A DNA stretch of 64,000 bases from NCBI RefSeq assembly GCF_014267175.1, contig NZ_JACMTR010000002.1:3249501-3313500 (forward strand), read 5' to 3'. The notes below the pieces were generated by a model. The model saw nothing but the letters and a program-made list of their open reading frames with translations. It searched no databases and was not told the DNA's origin. The DNA is from Pseudonocardia sp. C8. Lineage in GTDB: Bacteria; Actinomycetota; Actinomycetes; Mycobacteriales; Pseudonocardiaceae. Within the stretch, counting starts at the first letter, position 1. Every line of letters starts with the position of its first letter. The translations under genes and the position numbers were made by a program. Below, piece by piece: positions 1 through 9,036 of this stretch.

Positions 1-109
1 GGCGGGCGCTGCGCTCCCGGGCGCGGCCGAGCAGGGCGGCCGCCCGCGCACGCATCGCCTCCGGGGTCTCGCCGGGGGCGGCCGGGCCGGTACTGGGCTG
101 GACGGTCAT
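1..109 (-). CDS. egtB: EgtB, ergothioneine synthase sulfoxide-forming enzyme (N-terminal fragment, cut by window edge)
   Basis: Only about 36 codons are visible, beginning with ATG at 109 and running off the left edge. The predicted start is a proline- and alanine-rich leader followed by LLGRARERSAR, which resembles the first helix of the DinB-like domain of EgtB. EgtB is the non-haem iron enzyme that couples gamma-glutamylcysteine to hercynine. The ATG overlaps the egtA stop codon in an ATGA arrangement, so the two are translationally coupled. The identification rests on this short similarity and on the egtA-egtB order known from actinobacteria; the catalytic domain is outside the window. 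Confidence 0.72.
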   Translation of the reverse strand, partial: MTVQPSTGPAAPGETPEAMRARAAALLGRARERSAR

Positions 110-1494
110 CGCACGGTCTCCTCGATGATGCGGCGGCGGTGCGGGGTCGCGGCGGGATCGGGTTCGGCGTGGAGGCCGGGCGGGAAGGGCAGCGTGGTGC
201 GTGCGCACCCGTCCTCCAGGGGCAGCAGGTCGTCGGCCGGGCAGCGCCCGCGCAGCACCCGGTGCTCGATGACCTCGCGGAGCCGGGCCAGCAGCGGCAC
301 CGGCGCGGCGACCAGGGGGTGCCCGCCGTCGGCCAGCACGTCGTGGGCCAGCGGGAACAGCGCGGCCGCCGCGGCGGCGAGGGCCGGGTCGGCGAGCGCG
401 TCGCGGGCGGCGGGCACCCAGGCGTCGCGGACCGGCTCGCAGATCTCGCGGACCCGGTCGACCACGGCCGGCGACGACGTCAGCGCCAGCAGCACCGCGG
501 CCGGCAGCGCCCAGTCGTCCCCGGCCTGGCCGTCGACGTAACGCACCTCGAGGTGGCCGTGCGGGCGGACCGGCGGGAACAGCGTCGAGATGTGGTAGTC
601 GAGGTCGGCGAGGGTCGGTGGCCGGTCGAGGACGCCGCCGCGGGCGTCACCGGAGGCCCACTGGGCGAACGTCACCCCGGGAGGCACCACCCACGACCCG
701 CTGCCCCGGACGCAGAGCAGCGGGGTGTCGACGACCCGGCGGGCCCAGGCCCGCGCCGGGTCCTCCCCCGCCGCGACGGGCTCGGGCGGCGCGGTGCGCC
801 GGGGGTCCAGGCTCAGCCAGCACGCCTGCCGGGACGACTTCCACCCGGTGCGCCTGCCGTGCTGGACCGGGGAGTTCGCGAAGGCCGCGACGAGCACCGG
901 GCCGAGCTCGTGCAGCACGGCCCAGCGGTCCGCCACGGTGCCGGCCGGGCCGGCGTCCAGGCAGACCTGGACGGCGGCGGTCGAGCACATGCCGCTGCGG
1001 CCGTGCGGACCGACCCGGTCGAACACGCACTCCATGGCGGCGTAGCGGGGAAGGTCGAGCAGGCGCCGGGCCGGGCGGACCGGGTCGGCGGCCCGCAGGT
1101 GCGGGCGGAGGCCGAGCGGGGCGACGAGGCCGTGGAGGTGCGCGGCGTCGGCGGTGACGTCACCGATCAGCCCGGCCAGCCCGGCCGCGGGCCTGCTGGA
1201 GATCTCCAGCTGCCCGCCGGGCTCGACGGTGACGACGCCGCCGGCCGGCAGCGGGCGCCCCGGCGAGGCGGGATCGAGTGCCGGCGGGGTGTGCACGCCC
1301 AGCGCGGCTCGCAGGGTGTCCAGGTCGACCGGGTCGCCGGGCCGGTCGGGGCGGTGGAGCATCCACTCCACCTCGACACCCACCCTGCTCGGAGGCCCGT
1401 GCTTGAAGCAGACGGAGGCGACGTACGCTTCCGCTGCGGCCCGGCTGCGGAGCCGGCCGTCACCCGATGCGGTGCCCCCGTGATCCACCGTCAC
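106..1494 (-). CDS. egtA: Glutamate-cysteine ligase EgtA (ergothioneine biosynthesis)
   Basis: This 462-aa protein is a GCS2-like ATP-dependent ligase that makes gamma-glutamylcysteine, the sulfur donor for ergothioneine. Visible family features are the VGVEVEWML strand near the N-terminus, where GCS2 enzymes place metal- and glutamate-binding acidic residues, the GQLEISSRPA segment and a PHGHLEVRYVD strand towards the C-terminus. I chose GTG at 1494 because an earlier ATG would put a long low-complexity leader in front of the fold and run under the divergently transcribed regulator at 1583. The gene overlaps egtB by four bases. Mycobacterial EgtA is close to this length, which supports the start. 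Confidence 0.88.
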   Translation of the reverse strand: MTVDHGGTASGDGRLRSRAAAEAYVASVCFKHGPPSRVGVEVEWMLHRPDRPGDPVDLDTLRAALGVHTPPALDPASPGRPLPAGGVVTVEPGGQLEISSRPAAGLAGLIGDVTADAAHLHGLVAPLGLRPHLRAADPVRPARRLLDLPRYAAMECVFDRVGPHGRSGMCSTAAVQVCLDAGPAGTVADRWAVLHELGPVLVAAFANSPVQHGRRTGWKSSRQACWLSLDPRRTAPPEPVAAGEDPARAWARRVVDTPLLCVRGSGSWVVPPGVTFAQWASGDARGGVLDRPPTLADLDYHISTLFPPVRPHGHLEVRYVDGQAGDDWALPAAVLLALTSSPAVVDRVREICEPVRDAWVPAARDALADPALAAAAAALFPLAHDVLADGGHPLVAAPVPLLARLREVIEHRVLRGRCPADDLLPLEDGCARTTLPFPPGLHAEPDPAATPHRRRIIEETVR

Positions 1495-1562
1495 CCGGCC
1501 GACGCTACCCCCGGGGTCCGACGATCGCAGGTCCTCGACGGCGCTCCCGGCAAGCCGGACAA

Positions 1563-1582
1563 CCGTACGGAATACTGGGGGC
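1563..1582 (+). promoter_or_regulatory. Candidate leaderless promoter and palindrome before the AcnR-like gene
   Basis: A perfect 8-bp palindrome CCGTACGG (1563-1570) is followed at once by AATACT (1571-1576), which fits an actinobacterial -10 element and lies about six bases before the ATG at 1583. This spacing would give a leaderless transcript. A palindrome touching the -10 of a TetR gene is a natural autorepression site. Both roles are inferences from position only. Confidence 0.35.
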
Positions 1583-2173
1583 ATGCCCCGCGTCAGCACC
1601 GACCAGCTCGCCGCCCGGCGGCGACAGATCCTGGACGGCGCACGCCGCTGCTTCGCCGACCACGGCTACGAGGGCGCCACCGTCCGCCGTCTGGAGGAGT
1701 ACACCGGGCTGTCCCGGGGAGCGATCTTCCACTACTTCCGGGACAAGGAAGCCCTGTTCCTCGCCCTGGCCGAGCAGGACGCGCGCCGGATGGCCGACGT
1801 CGTCGCCGCGCAGGGACTGGTCCAGGTGATGCGCGACCTGCTCGACTCCTCCCGCGGCCCCGGCACGATCGACCGCAGCTGGCTCGGCACCCGCCTCGAG
1901 GTGTCCCGGCGGCTGCGCACCGACCCCGAGTTCCGGGCCCGCTGGCAGGCGCACTCGGGCGCGCTCACGGCCGCCACCCGGGCCCGGCTCGAACGCCAGG
2001 CCGCGGCCGGCGCGCTGCGCGACGACGTGCCGGTCCCGGTGCTCGCCCAGTACCTGGAGCTGGTGCTGGAGGGGCTCGTGTCGCACCTGGCGATGGGGCT
2101 GCCCACCGACGACCTCGGCGCCGTCCTCGACGTCGTCGAGAACGGGGTCCGGGCCGGCGCCCGCACCCCCTGA
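1583..2173 (+). CDS. acnR: TetR-family regulator, AcnR-like (aconitase repressor family)
   Basis: This 196-aa regulator has an N-terminal TetR helix-turn-helix (residues about 10-55, ending in GAIFHYFRDKEALF) and an all-helical ligand domain. The opening MPRVSTDQLAARRRQILDGA and the segments VMRDLLD, TRLEVSRRLRTDPEF and LRDDVPVPVL closely match AcnR of Corynebacterium and Mycobacterium, which represses aconitase. In those genera acnR sits beside acn; here no aconitase gene is next to it. It lies directly upstream of dhaK with no room for a separate promoter, so it may be transcribed with the dihydroxyacetone kinase genes. The family call is firm, but control of acn by this copy is inferred. 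Confidence 0.82.
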   Translation: MPRVSTDQLAARRRQILDGARRCFADHGYEGATVRRLEEYTGLSRGAIFHYFRDKEALFLALAEQDARRMADVVAAQGLVQVMRDLLDSSRGPGTIDRSWLGTRLEVSRRLRTDPEFRARWQAHSGALTAATRARLERQAAAGALRDDVPVPVLAQYLELVLEGLVSHLAMGLPTDDLGAVLDVVENGVRAGARTP

Positions 2174-2208
2174 TGCGGCACCGGCCGGGCACCTCCATGA
2201 TCGGTGCC

Positions 2209-3219
2209 ATGCCGTTCCCCTTCCACCCGGCCGGTGACGACCCCGTCCCGGCGGCCGTCCGCGGGTTCGCGCGCGCCCACGACGACCTCGTCGAGCTGCG
2301 TGAGGACCCGATCCACCTCGTCGCCCGGCACCGCGCACCCGGCCGGCGGGTCGGGCTGGTGTCCGGCGGCGGCTCCGGTCACGAGCCGCTGCACGCCGGC
2401 TTCCTGGGCCGAGGCATGCTCGACGCCGTCGCCCCCGGCCCGGTGTTCACTTCCCCGCACAACAAGGCGGTCCTGCACGCCTCCCGCGCCGCGGCCGGGC
2501 CCGGCGGCGTGATCCACGTCGTCAAGAACTACACCGGCGACCGGATCAACTTCGGGATCGCCGCCGAGCGGCTCCGGATGGAGGGCCTCGACGTCCGCCG
2601 GGTCCTGGTCGACGACGACCTCGCCACCGACGGCCTCGACACCGCCACCGGCCGCCGGGGCACCGGCGCGACCGTGGTCGTCGAGAAGATCCTCGGCGCC
2701 GCCGCCGACACCGGCGCCGGCCTGGACGAGCTCGCCGGGCTGGGCGCCGAGGTCGCGGCCGCGTCGCGCAGCCTCGCCGTCGCCTCGAGGGCGCAGACCT
2801 CGGCCCGGACCGGCGAGCCGGCGTTCGCCCTGGACGGCCAGCTGGACTACGGCGTCGGCATCCACGGCGAGCGGGCCCGGGCCTCGATCCCGCGGCCGCC
2901 GACCGAGGAGCTCGTGGACCGGATGCTCGACGAGCTCCTGGCCGGGCTCCCGGACGGCGACGACGACTGCGTCCTGGTCGTCAACGGGATGGGCGGGACC
3001 GCGCTGCTGGAGCTCTACGTCGTCGCCGAGCTCGCCTCCGCCGGGCTGGCCGAGCGCGGCATCGGGCGGGCCGGCCTGCTGGTCGGCACGTTCGTCCCGG
3101 CCCTGGACATGGCCGGGTTCTCGCTGACGCTGACCCGGATGCAGCCGGCCTGGAAGGACCACTGGGCCGCACCCGCCGAGACCGCGGCGTTCCCGCGGCG
3201 CCACGAGGAGACGCGATGA
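2209..3219 (+). CDS. dhaK: Dihydroxyacetone kinase, substrate-binding subunit DhaK
   Basis: This 336-aa protein is the DhaK subunit, which binds dihydroxyacetone covalently for phosphorylation. It shows SGGGSGHEPLHAGF near residue 45, the KNYTGD phosphate-region motif, and GVGIHGE, whose histidine forms the hemiaminal bond with substrate. ATG at 2209 is preferred because it starts just before the conserved helix AAVRGFARAHDDL. In-frame ATGs at 2197 and 2173 are possible, and the latter would overlap the acnR stop as TGATG. The stop overlaps the dhaL start (ATGA). No phosphotransferase subunit DhaM is visible nearby, so the phosphoryl donor, ATP or a PTS protein encoded elsewhere, cannot be told from this locus. 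Confidence 0.93.
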   Translation: MPFPFHPAGDDPVPAAVRGFARAHDDLVELREDPIHLVARHRAPGRRVGLVSGGGSGHEPLHAGFLGRGMLDAVAPGPVFTSPHNKAVLHASRAAAGPGGVIHVVKNYTGDRINFGIAAERLRMEGLDVRRVLVDDDLATDGLDTATGRRGTGATVVVEKILGAAADTGAGLDELAGLGAEVAAASRSLAVASRAQTSARTGEPAFALDGQLDYGVGIHGERARASIPRPPTEELVDRMLDELLAGLPDGDDDCVLVVNGMGGTALLELYVVAELASAGLAERGIGRAGLLVGTFVPALDMAGFSLTLTRMQPAWKDHWAAPAETAAFPRRHEETR

Positions 3220-3839
3220 TCGATCAGGACGCCGTGCTGGAGCGGTTCGCCCGTGCCGTCGAGGACGGTCACGGCGCGCTCACCGACCTCGACCAGCACT
3301 CCGGGGACGGCGACTTCGGCGACAACCTGCGGGCCGGGGTCCGGCAGGCCGTGCAGCGCGCCGGGCAGGGCAGGCAGCGCGGGTTCGGCGCCCTCGGCGC
3401 GGTGTTCCTCGACGAGGTCGGCGGCACCAGCGGACCGCTGCTGGGGCTGCTGTTCACCGAGATCGCCCGGGCGCTGGGCACCGCGCACGCCGCCGGCGAC
3501 GGCCTGGCCGCGCTCGCCTCCGGTGCCCGCGCCGGCCTGACCGCGATCCAGCGGGTCGGGGAGGCGCAGGAGGGCGACCGGACGCTGGTCGACGCGCTCG
3601 CGCCGGCCGTGACCGCGCTCGGCCGGGACGGCGCCGCCGCCGCGGCGACCGCGGCACGCGAGGGTGCCGAGCGGACGGCGGAGCTCACCGCCCGGCACGG
3701 CCGGGCGTCGTACCTGGGCGACCGGGCCAAGGGCGCCCAGGATCCCGGTGCGGTCGGGGTCGCGCTGCTGTTCTGGGCGATCGCGGCGGTGGCCGAGCCG
3801 GACGCGGACCTCCGCTCGCCGCTGCCCGCCGCGGCCTGA
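3216..3839 (+). CDS. dhaL: Dihydroxyacetone kinase, nucleotide-binding subunit DhaL
   Basis: This 207-aa all-helical protein is the ADP/ATP-binding DhaL partner of DhaK. The signature LDQHSGDGDFGDNL (residues about 27-40) contains the aspartates that hold two magnesium ions in the family, and GGTSGPLLG is the glycine-rich loop typical of DhaL. Length matches the family (about 210 aa). The start overlaps dhaK by four bases, so the two subunits are coupled. The gene ends ten bases before the stop of the convergent ABC exporter. Confidence 0.93.
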   Translation: MIDQDAVLERFARAVEDGHGALTDLDQHSGDGDFGDNLRAGVRQAVQRAGQGRQRGFGALGAVFLDEVGGTSGPLLGLLFTEIARALGTAHAAGDGLAALASGARAGLTAIQRVGEAQEGDRTLVDALAPAVTALGRDGAAAAATAAREGAERTAELTARHGRASYLGDRAKGAQDPGAVGVALLFWAIAAVAEPDADLRSPLPAAA

Positions 3840-3849
3840 CCGGACCCGG

Positions 3850-5748
3850 TCACGTTCCGGTGGCCCGGGGCGCCTGCGGTGCGAACTGGATCCGGTACAG
3901 CGACGCGTACCGTCCGCCGGCGGCGAGCAGCTCGTCGTGGGTGCCGCTCTCGACGACCCGGCCCGCCTCCAGCACGGCGATGCGATCCGCCGCGCGGACC
4001 GTCGACAGGCGGTGCGCGATGACGATGGCGGTGCGGCCGATCAACGCCTCGGTCAGGGCGGCCTGCACGGCCGCCTCCGACTCCGAGTCGAGGTGCGCGG
4101 TGGCCTCGTCGAGGATCACCACCCGCGGCTTGGCCAGCAGCAGCCGGGCGATCGTGAGCCGCTGGCGTTCCCCGCCGGAGAGCCGGTAGCCCCGCTCCCC
4201 CACCACGGTCTCCAGGCCGTCGGGCAGGTCGTCGAGCAGGTCACCCAGCCGGGCCCGGCGCAGCGCCTCGATCATCTCCGCGCCGGTGGCGCCCGGCGCG
4301 GCGTAGCGCAGGTTCGCCCCGATGGTGTCGTGGAAGAGGTGCCCGTCCTGGGTGACCATGCCGACTCCTGCGCGCAGGGTGGCGAACGCCAGGTCGCGGA
4401 CGTCGACCCCGGACAGCTCGACGGCACCGGAGTCGACGTCGTACAGCCGGGGCACCAGGGCGGCCAGCGTCGACTTCCCGGCGCCGGAGGGCCCGACCAG
4501 CGCGAGCAGCCCGCCGCCTCGCACGTGCAGGTCGACGCCGTGCAGCACCTCCGTGCCCGCCCGCTGGTCGAGCACGGCGACCTCCTCGAGCGAGGCCAGT
4601 GACACCTCGGTCGCGCGCGGGTAGGTGAACCGGACGTCGCGGAGCCGGACGTCGACCGGGCCGGGCGGCAGCGGGCGCGGGTCCGCGCGCTCGGTGATCG
4701 ACGGCGCGAGGTCCAGGACCTCGAAGACCCGCTCGAACGCGACGAGCGCGGTCATGACGTCGACGCGGGCGTTCGCCAGCGCCGTCATCGGCGTGTAGAG
4801 CCGGGTCAGCAGCAGGCCGAGCGCGACGACCGTCCCGGCCGGGATCGCCCCGGTCACCGCGAGGTAGCCGCCGAGGCCGTAGATGAGGGCCTGGGCGAGC
4901 GCGGACACCAGCTGCAGCGCCGTGACGAACAGCCGGGACACCATCGCCGAGCGGACGCCGATGTCCCGCACCCGCGACACCTGCCCGCGGAAGACCGCCG
5001 CCTCCTGGACCGGGTCGCCGAACAGCTTGACCAGCGTCGCGCCGGGCGCGGAGAACCGCTCGGTCATCTGGTTGCCCATGGTCGCGTTCAGCTCCGCGGC
5101 CTCCCGCCGGAGCTCGGCGAGCCAGGTCCCCATCCGCCGGGCCGGGACCACGAACACCGGCAGCAGCAGCATGGCCAGCACGGTCACCTGCCACGCCAGG
5201 CCGATCATCACGGCGACGGCCAGCACGAGCTGGATGGTGTTCGCCAGCACCGTGGACAGCGTGCTGGTGATCGCGGTCTGGGCACCGATGACGTCGTTGT
5301 TGAGCCGGCTGACCAGCGCACCGGTGCGGGTGCGCGCGAAGAACGCCAGCGGCATCGACTGGACGTGCGAGAACACCGCGACCCGCAGGTCCTCGATGAG
5401 CCCCTCGCCGAGCCGCGCGGAGAACCAGCGCCCGGTCAGTCCGGCGACGGACTCCAGCACCGCCATCCCGGCGATGGCCGCGGCGATCACGATGACCACC
5501 CGGGCCGGGTCCGGGAGGTCGTGGGCCGCGACGATGGTGTTGACCACCCGCCCGGCCAGCAGCGGGGTCACGACGCCGATCACCGCGGTGACGGTGGTGA
5601 GCGCCAGGTACCCGGCCAGCCAGCGGCGGTACGGGCGGACGAACCCCCAGATCCGGGGCCAGGTGCCGGGCGCGACGGACCCCCGGCGGATGGACGGCGA
5701 GTCCGCTCCCCGGACGACCCCGCGCATCAGGGCGAGCGGACGGTCCAA
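3850..5748 (-). CDS. ABC exporter half-transporter (fused membrane and ATPase domains)
   Basis: This 632-aa protein has an N-terminal six-helix exporter domain (residues about 35-325) and a C-terminal nucleotide-binding domain. Walker A is GPSGAGKST, the signature is LSGGERQR, Walker B is VVILDEAT and the switch histidine is in IVIAHRLS. This is the layout of MsbA/LmrA-type exporters that act as dimers in the plasma membrane. The substrate cannot be read from the sequence. ATG at 5748 is the first plausible start; a second ATG lies at 5724. Downstream it converges on dhaL. Upstream lies a small HTH gene on the same strand. Confidence 0.9.
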   Translation of the reverse strand: MDRPLALMRGVVRGADSPSIRRGSVAPGTWPRIWGFVRPYRRWLAGYLALTTVTAVIGVVTPLLAGRVVNTIVAAHDLPDPARVVIVIAAAIAGMAVLESVAGLTGRWFSARLGEGLIEDLRVAVFSHVQSMPLAFFARTRTGALVSRLNNDVIGAQTAITSTLSTVLANTIQLVLAVAVMIGLAWQVTVLAMLLLPVFVVPARRMGTWLAELRREAAELNATMGNQMTERFSAPGATLVKLFGDPVQEAAVFRGQVSRVRDIGVRSAMVSRLFVTALQLVSALAQALIYGLGGYLAVTGAIPAGTVVALGLLLTRLYTPMTALANARVDVMTALVAFERVFEVLDLAPSITERADPRPLPPGPVDVRLRDVRFTYPRATEVSLASLEEVAVLDQRAGTEVLHGVDLHVRGGGLLALVGPSGAGKSTLAALVPRLYDVDSGAVELSGVDVRDLAFATLRAGVGMVTQDGHLFHDTIGANLRYAAPGATGAEMIEALRRARLGDLLDDLPDGLETVVGERGYRLSGGERQRLTIARLLLAKPRVVILDEATAHLDSESEAAVQAALTEALIGRTAIVIAHRLSTVRAADRIAVLEAGRVVESGTHDELLAAGGRYASLYRIQFAPQAPRATGT

Positions 5749-5873
5749 CGGTGTTCCCTTTCGCCGGTGGTGGACGGCGAAGGGTCACGTTACGGCGCGG
5801 CGGGTGGGCCGGCGCACCGCTCGCCGGTGGGCGCCGTCACGCGCGACGACGCCGCCGGCGGCCCGGGACGGCC

Positions 5874-6083
5874 CTACTTCTTCTTGGTGCGGGTGGCGCC
5901 ACCGCGGCCACGCAGCGTCACACCGGTCTCGGAGAGCACCCGGTGCACGAATCCGTACGAGCGGCCGGTCTGCTCGGCGAGCGAGCGGATGCTGGCGCCC
6001 TTCTCGTACTTCTTCTTCAGGTCGGCCGCGAGTTTGCCCCGCTGCGTCCCGGTGATCCGGGCGCCCTTCTTCAGCTCGGCCAT
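5874..6083 (-). CDS. Small helix-turn-helix protein (69 aa, Rv1473A-like)
   Basis: A 69-aa basic protein beginning MAELKKGARITG and ending in a lysine tail (RTKKK). The middle, GASIRSLAEQTGRSYGFVHR, is a clear helix-turn-helix, and the C-terminal LRGRGGATR is a conserved actinobacterial ending. I chose ATG at 6083 because GAGGGAGGG stands just upstream as a strong ribosome binding site; a longer frame to 6131 lacks this. In M. tuberculosis a similar tiny regulator (Rv1473A) lies beside the ABC-F gene Rv1473, the same pairing as here. It is probably a DNA-binding regulator; its targets are unknown. Confidence 0.85.
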   Translation of the reverse strand: MAELKKGARITGTQRGKLAADLKKKYEKGASIRSLAEQTGRSYGFVHRVLSETGVTLRGRGGATRTKKK

Positions 6084-6396
6084 TGGGCCCTCCCTCGTCC
6101 CCACCGCGGATGCCCCCGCGGACCGCCGCATCCGGCGCGACGATCAGGCCATGATGATCCAGATGATGATCCCTGGCCAGAACGCACAAACCGAGATCGG
6201 TGAGCGGTTACCCCGAACGGCCCACACCGTTTCGTGATCGGTCCAGCATGCGTGAGTCGATCAGCGGAGCGCCGTCACCCGCCGGGGCCGGCGGCCCGGT
6301 GCACCCACCACGGAGCATCACCGAACCGCGACGTTCGGCCGATGCACTGGACCGGTCGGGTGATCACGACGGGCGTGCGGTGACCGGTCGCGGTGA
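6084..6396 (-). other. Intergenic region between the HTH gene and the ABC-F gene (313 bp)
   Basis: No gene is seen here. The stretch at 6145-6240 is clearly less G+C-rich than its surroundings. On the minus strand it reads TTGTGC, then 17 bases, then TCATCT, a plausible -35/-10 pair for the small HTH gene that starts at 6083. This assignment is weak and is based on spacing alone. The rest holds no repeat or strong hairpin that I could recognise. Confidence 0.4.
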
Positions 6397-8019
<1,623 letters not shown>

Positions 8020-8166
8020 GTGAGGGGTCTCCGGACGGAGTCAGAGGAAAGGGACCTGAGAGGCGGCGGCGGGCACACGGGTGCCCGGCGGCGTCGCTCA
8101 CTCGATCAGGACCACGCACCCAGGCTACGGCCGGGAGCAACGAGATTCCGACGTAGGGTCGATTCC

Positions 8167-8946
8167 ATGACCGATCTCACCTCCCTGTCCGGCCGGGCTG
8201 CCCTGGTCACCGGCGCCTCTCGCGGCATCGGGTACGGCATCGCGGCCTGCCTGCTCGGCCGCGGCGCGTCCGTGACGATCACCGGCCGAAAGGAGCCCGA
8301 GCTGGCGGCGGCCGCGGAGGCGCTCGCCGCGGACGCCGGGGTGGATGCCGGCCGGGTCCTCGCGGTGCCCGGCAACGCCGGGGACGCCGACCACCGGGCC
8401 GACGCCGTCGAGCAGACCGTCGCCCGGTTCGGCTCGCTGGACGTGCTGGTCAACAACGCCGGGATCAACCCGCAGTACGGACCGCTGGTCGACGCCGACC
8501 TCGGCGCCGTCAGCAAGATCTTCGAGGTGAACGTCGTCGCCGCGCTCGGGTTCGTGCAGCAGGCGCACCGGGCCTGGCTGGGCGCGCACGGCGGGTCGAT
8601 CGTCAACGTCGCCTCGGTCGGCGGGCTGCGCCCGACGGGGGTGATCGGCGCGTACGGCGCGTCGAAGGCGGCGCTGATCAAGCTGACCGAGGAGCTCGCC
8701 GGGCAGCTCGGGCCGGGCGTCCGGGTGAACGCCGTCGCCCCGGCCGTGGTGAAGACCCGGTTCGCCGAGGCCCTCTACGCCCACGACGAGGACGGGGTCG
8801 CCGCCGGCTACCCGCTGAAAAGGCTGGGGGTGCCGCAGGACGTCGCCGAGGCCGTCGCGTTCCTGGTGTCCGACGCCGCGTCCTGGATCACCGGCGAGAC
8901 CCTGCGCATCGACGGCGGGAGCCTGGTCGCGGGCCGGCACGGGTGA
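8167..8946 (+). CDS. Short-chain dehydrogenase/reductase (FabG-like SDR)
   Basis: This 259-aa protein is a classical SDR. TGASRGIG (residues 16-23) is the NAD(P)-binding loop, NNAGI follows at about residue 96, and the catalytic set is the serine in NVASVGG with Y-GASK, about four residues apart. The C-terminal ITGETLRIDGGS is typical of FabG-type enzymes. It reduces or oxidises a carbonyl/alcohol with NAD(P)H; the substrate is not identifiable. It diverges from the ABC-F gene with a 147-bp gap and is followed by a palindromic element, suggesting a single-gene unit. Confidence 0.88.
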   Translation: MTDLTSLSGRAALVTGASRGIGYGIAACLLGRGASVTITGRKEPELAAAAEALAADAGVDAGRVLAVPGNAGDADHRADAVEQTVARFGSLDVLVNNAGINPQYGPLVDADLGAVSKIFEVNVVAALGFVQQAHRAWLGAHGGSIVNVASVGGLRPTGVIGAYGASKAALIKLTEELAGQLGPGVRVNAVAPAVVKTRFAEALYAHDEDGVAAGYPLKRLGVPQDVAEAVAFLVSDAASWITGETLRIDGGSLVAGRHG

Positions 8947-8954
8947 CCCGGAGG

Positions 8955-9003
8955 CACTCATGGACCGAAAGCCCCGTGGCACCGTGCTCTTGGTCCATGA
9001 GTG
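8955..9003. repeat. 49-nt palindromic element, copy 1 (arms CACTCATGGACC)
   Basis: A 12-bp perfect inverted repeat (8955-8966 with 8992-9003) encloses 25 bases that are themselves partly self-complementary. A second element of the same length and near-identical design is at 48004-48052. It stands between the SDR stop and the lycopene cyclase start and could act as a transcription terminator. Being found twice with matching arms, it is a dispersed family and not a chance hairpin. Confidence 0.75.
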
Positions 9004-9036
9004 TGTGCCGGCTGGGGCCGGTGAGGCAGGTGAGGT

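Noticed and set aside
139..2172. Very long frame running into dhaK from upstream
   Set aside because: It overlaps egtA (opposite strand) and acnR in other frames and reads as arginine/alanine/glycine-rich shadow peptide; only the part from the dhaK start is real.
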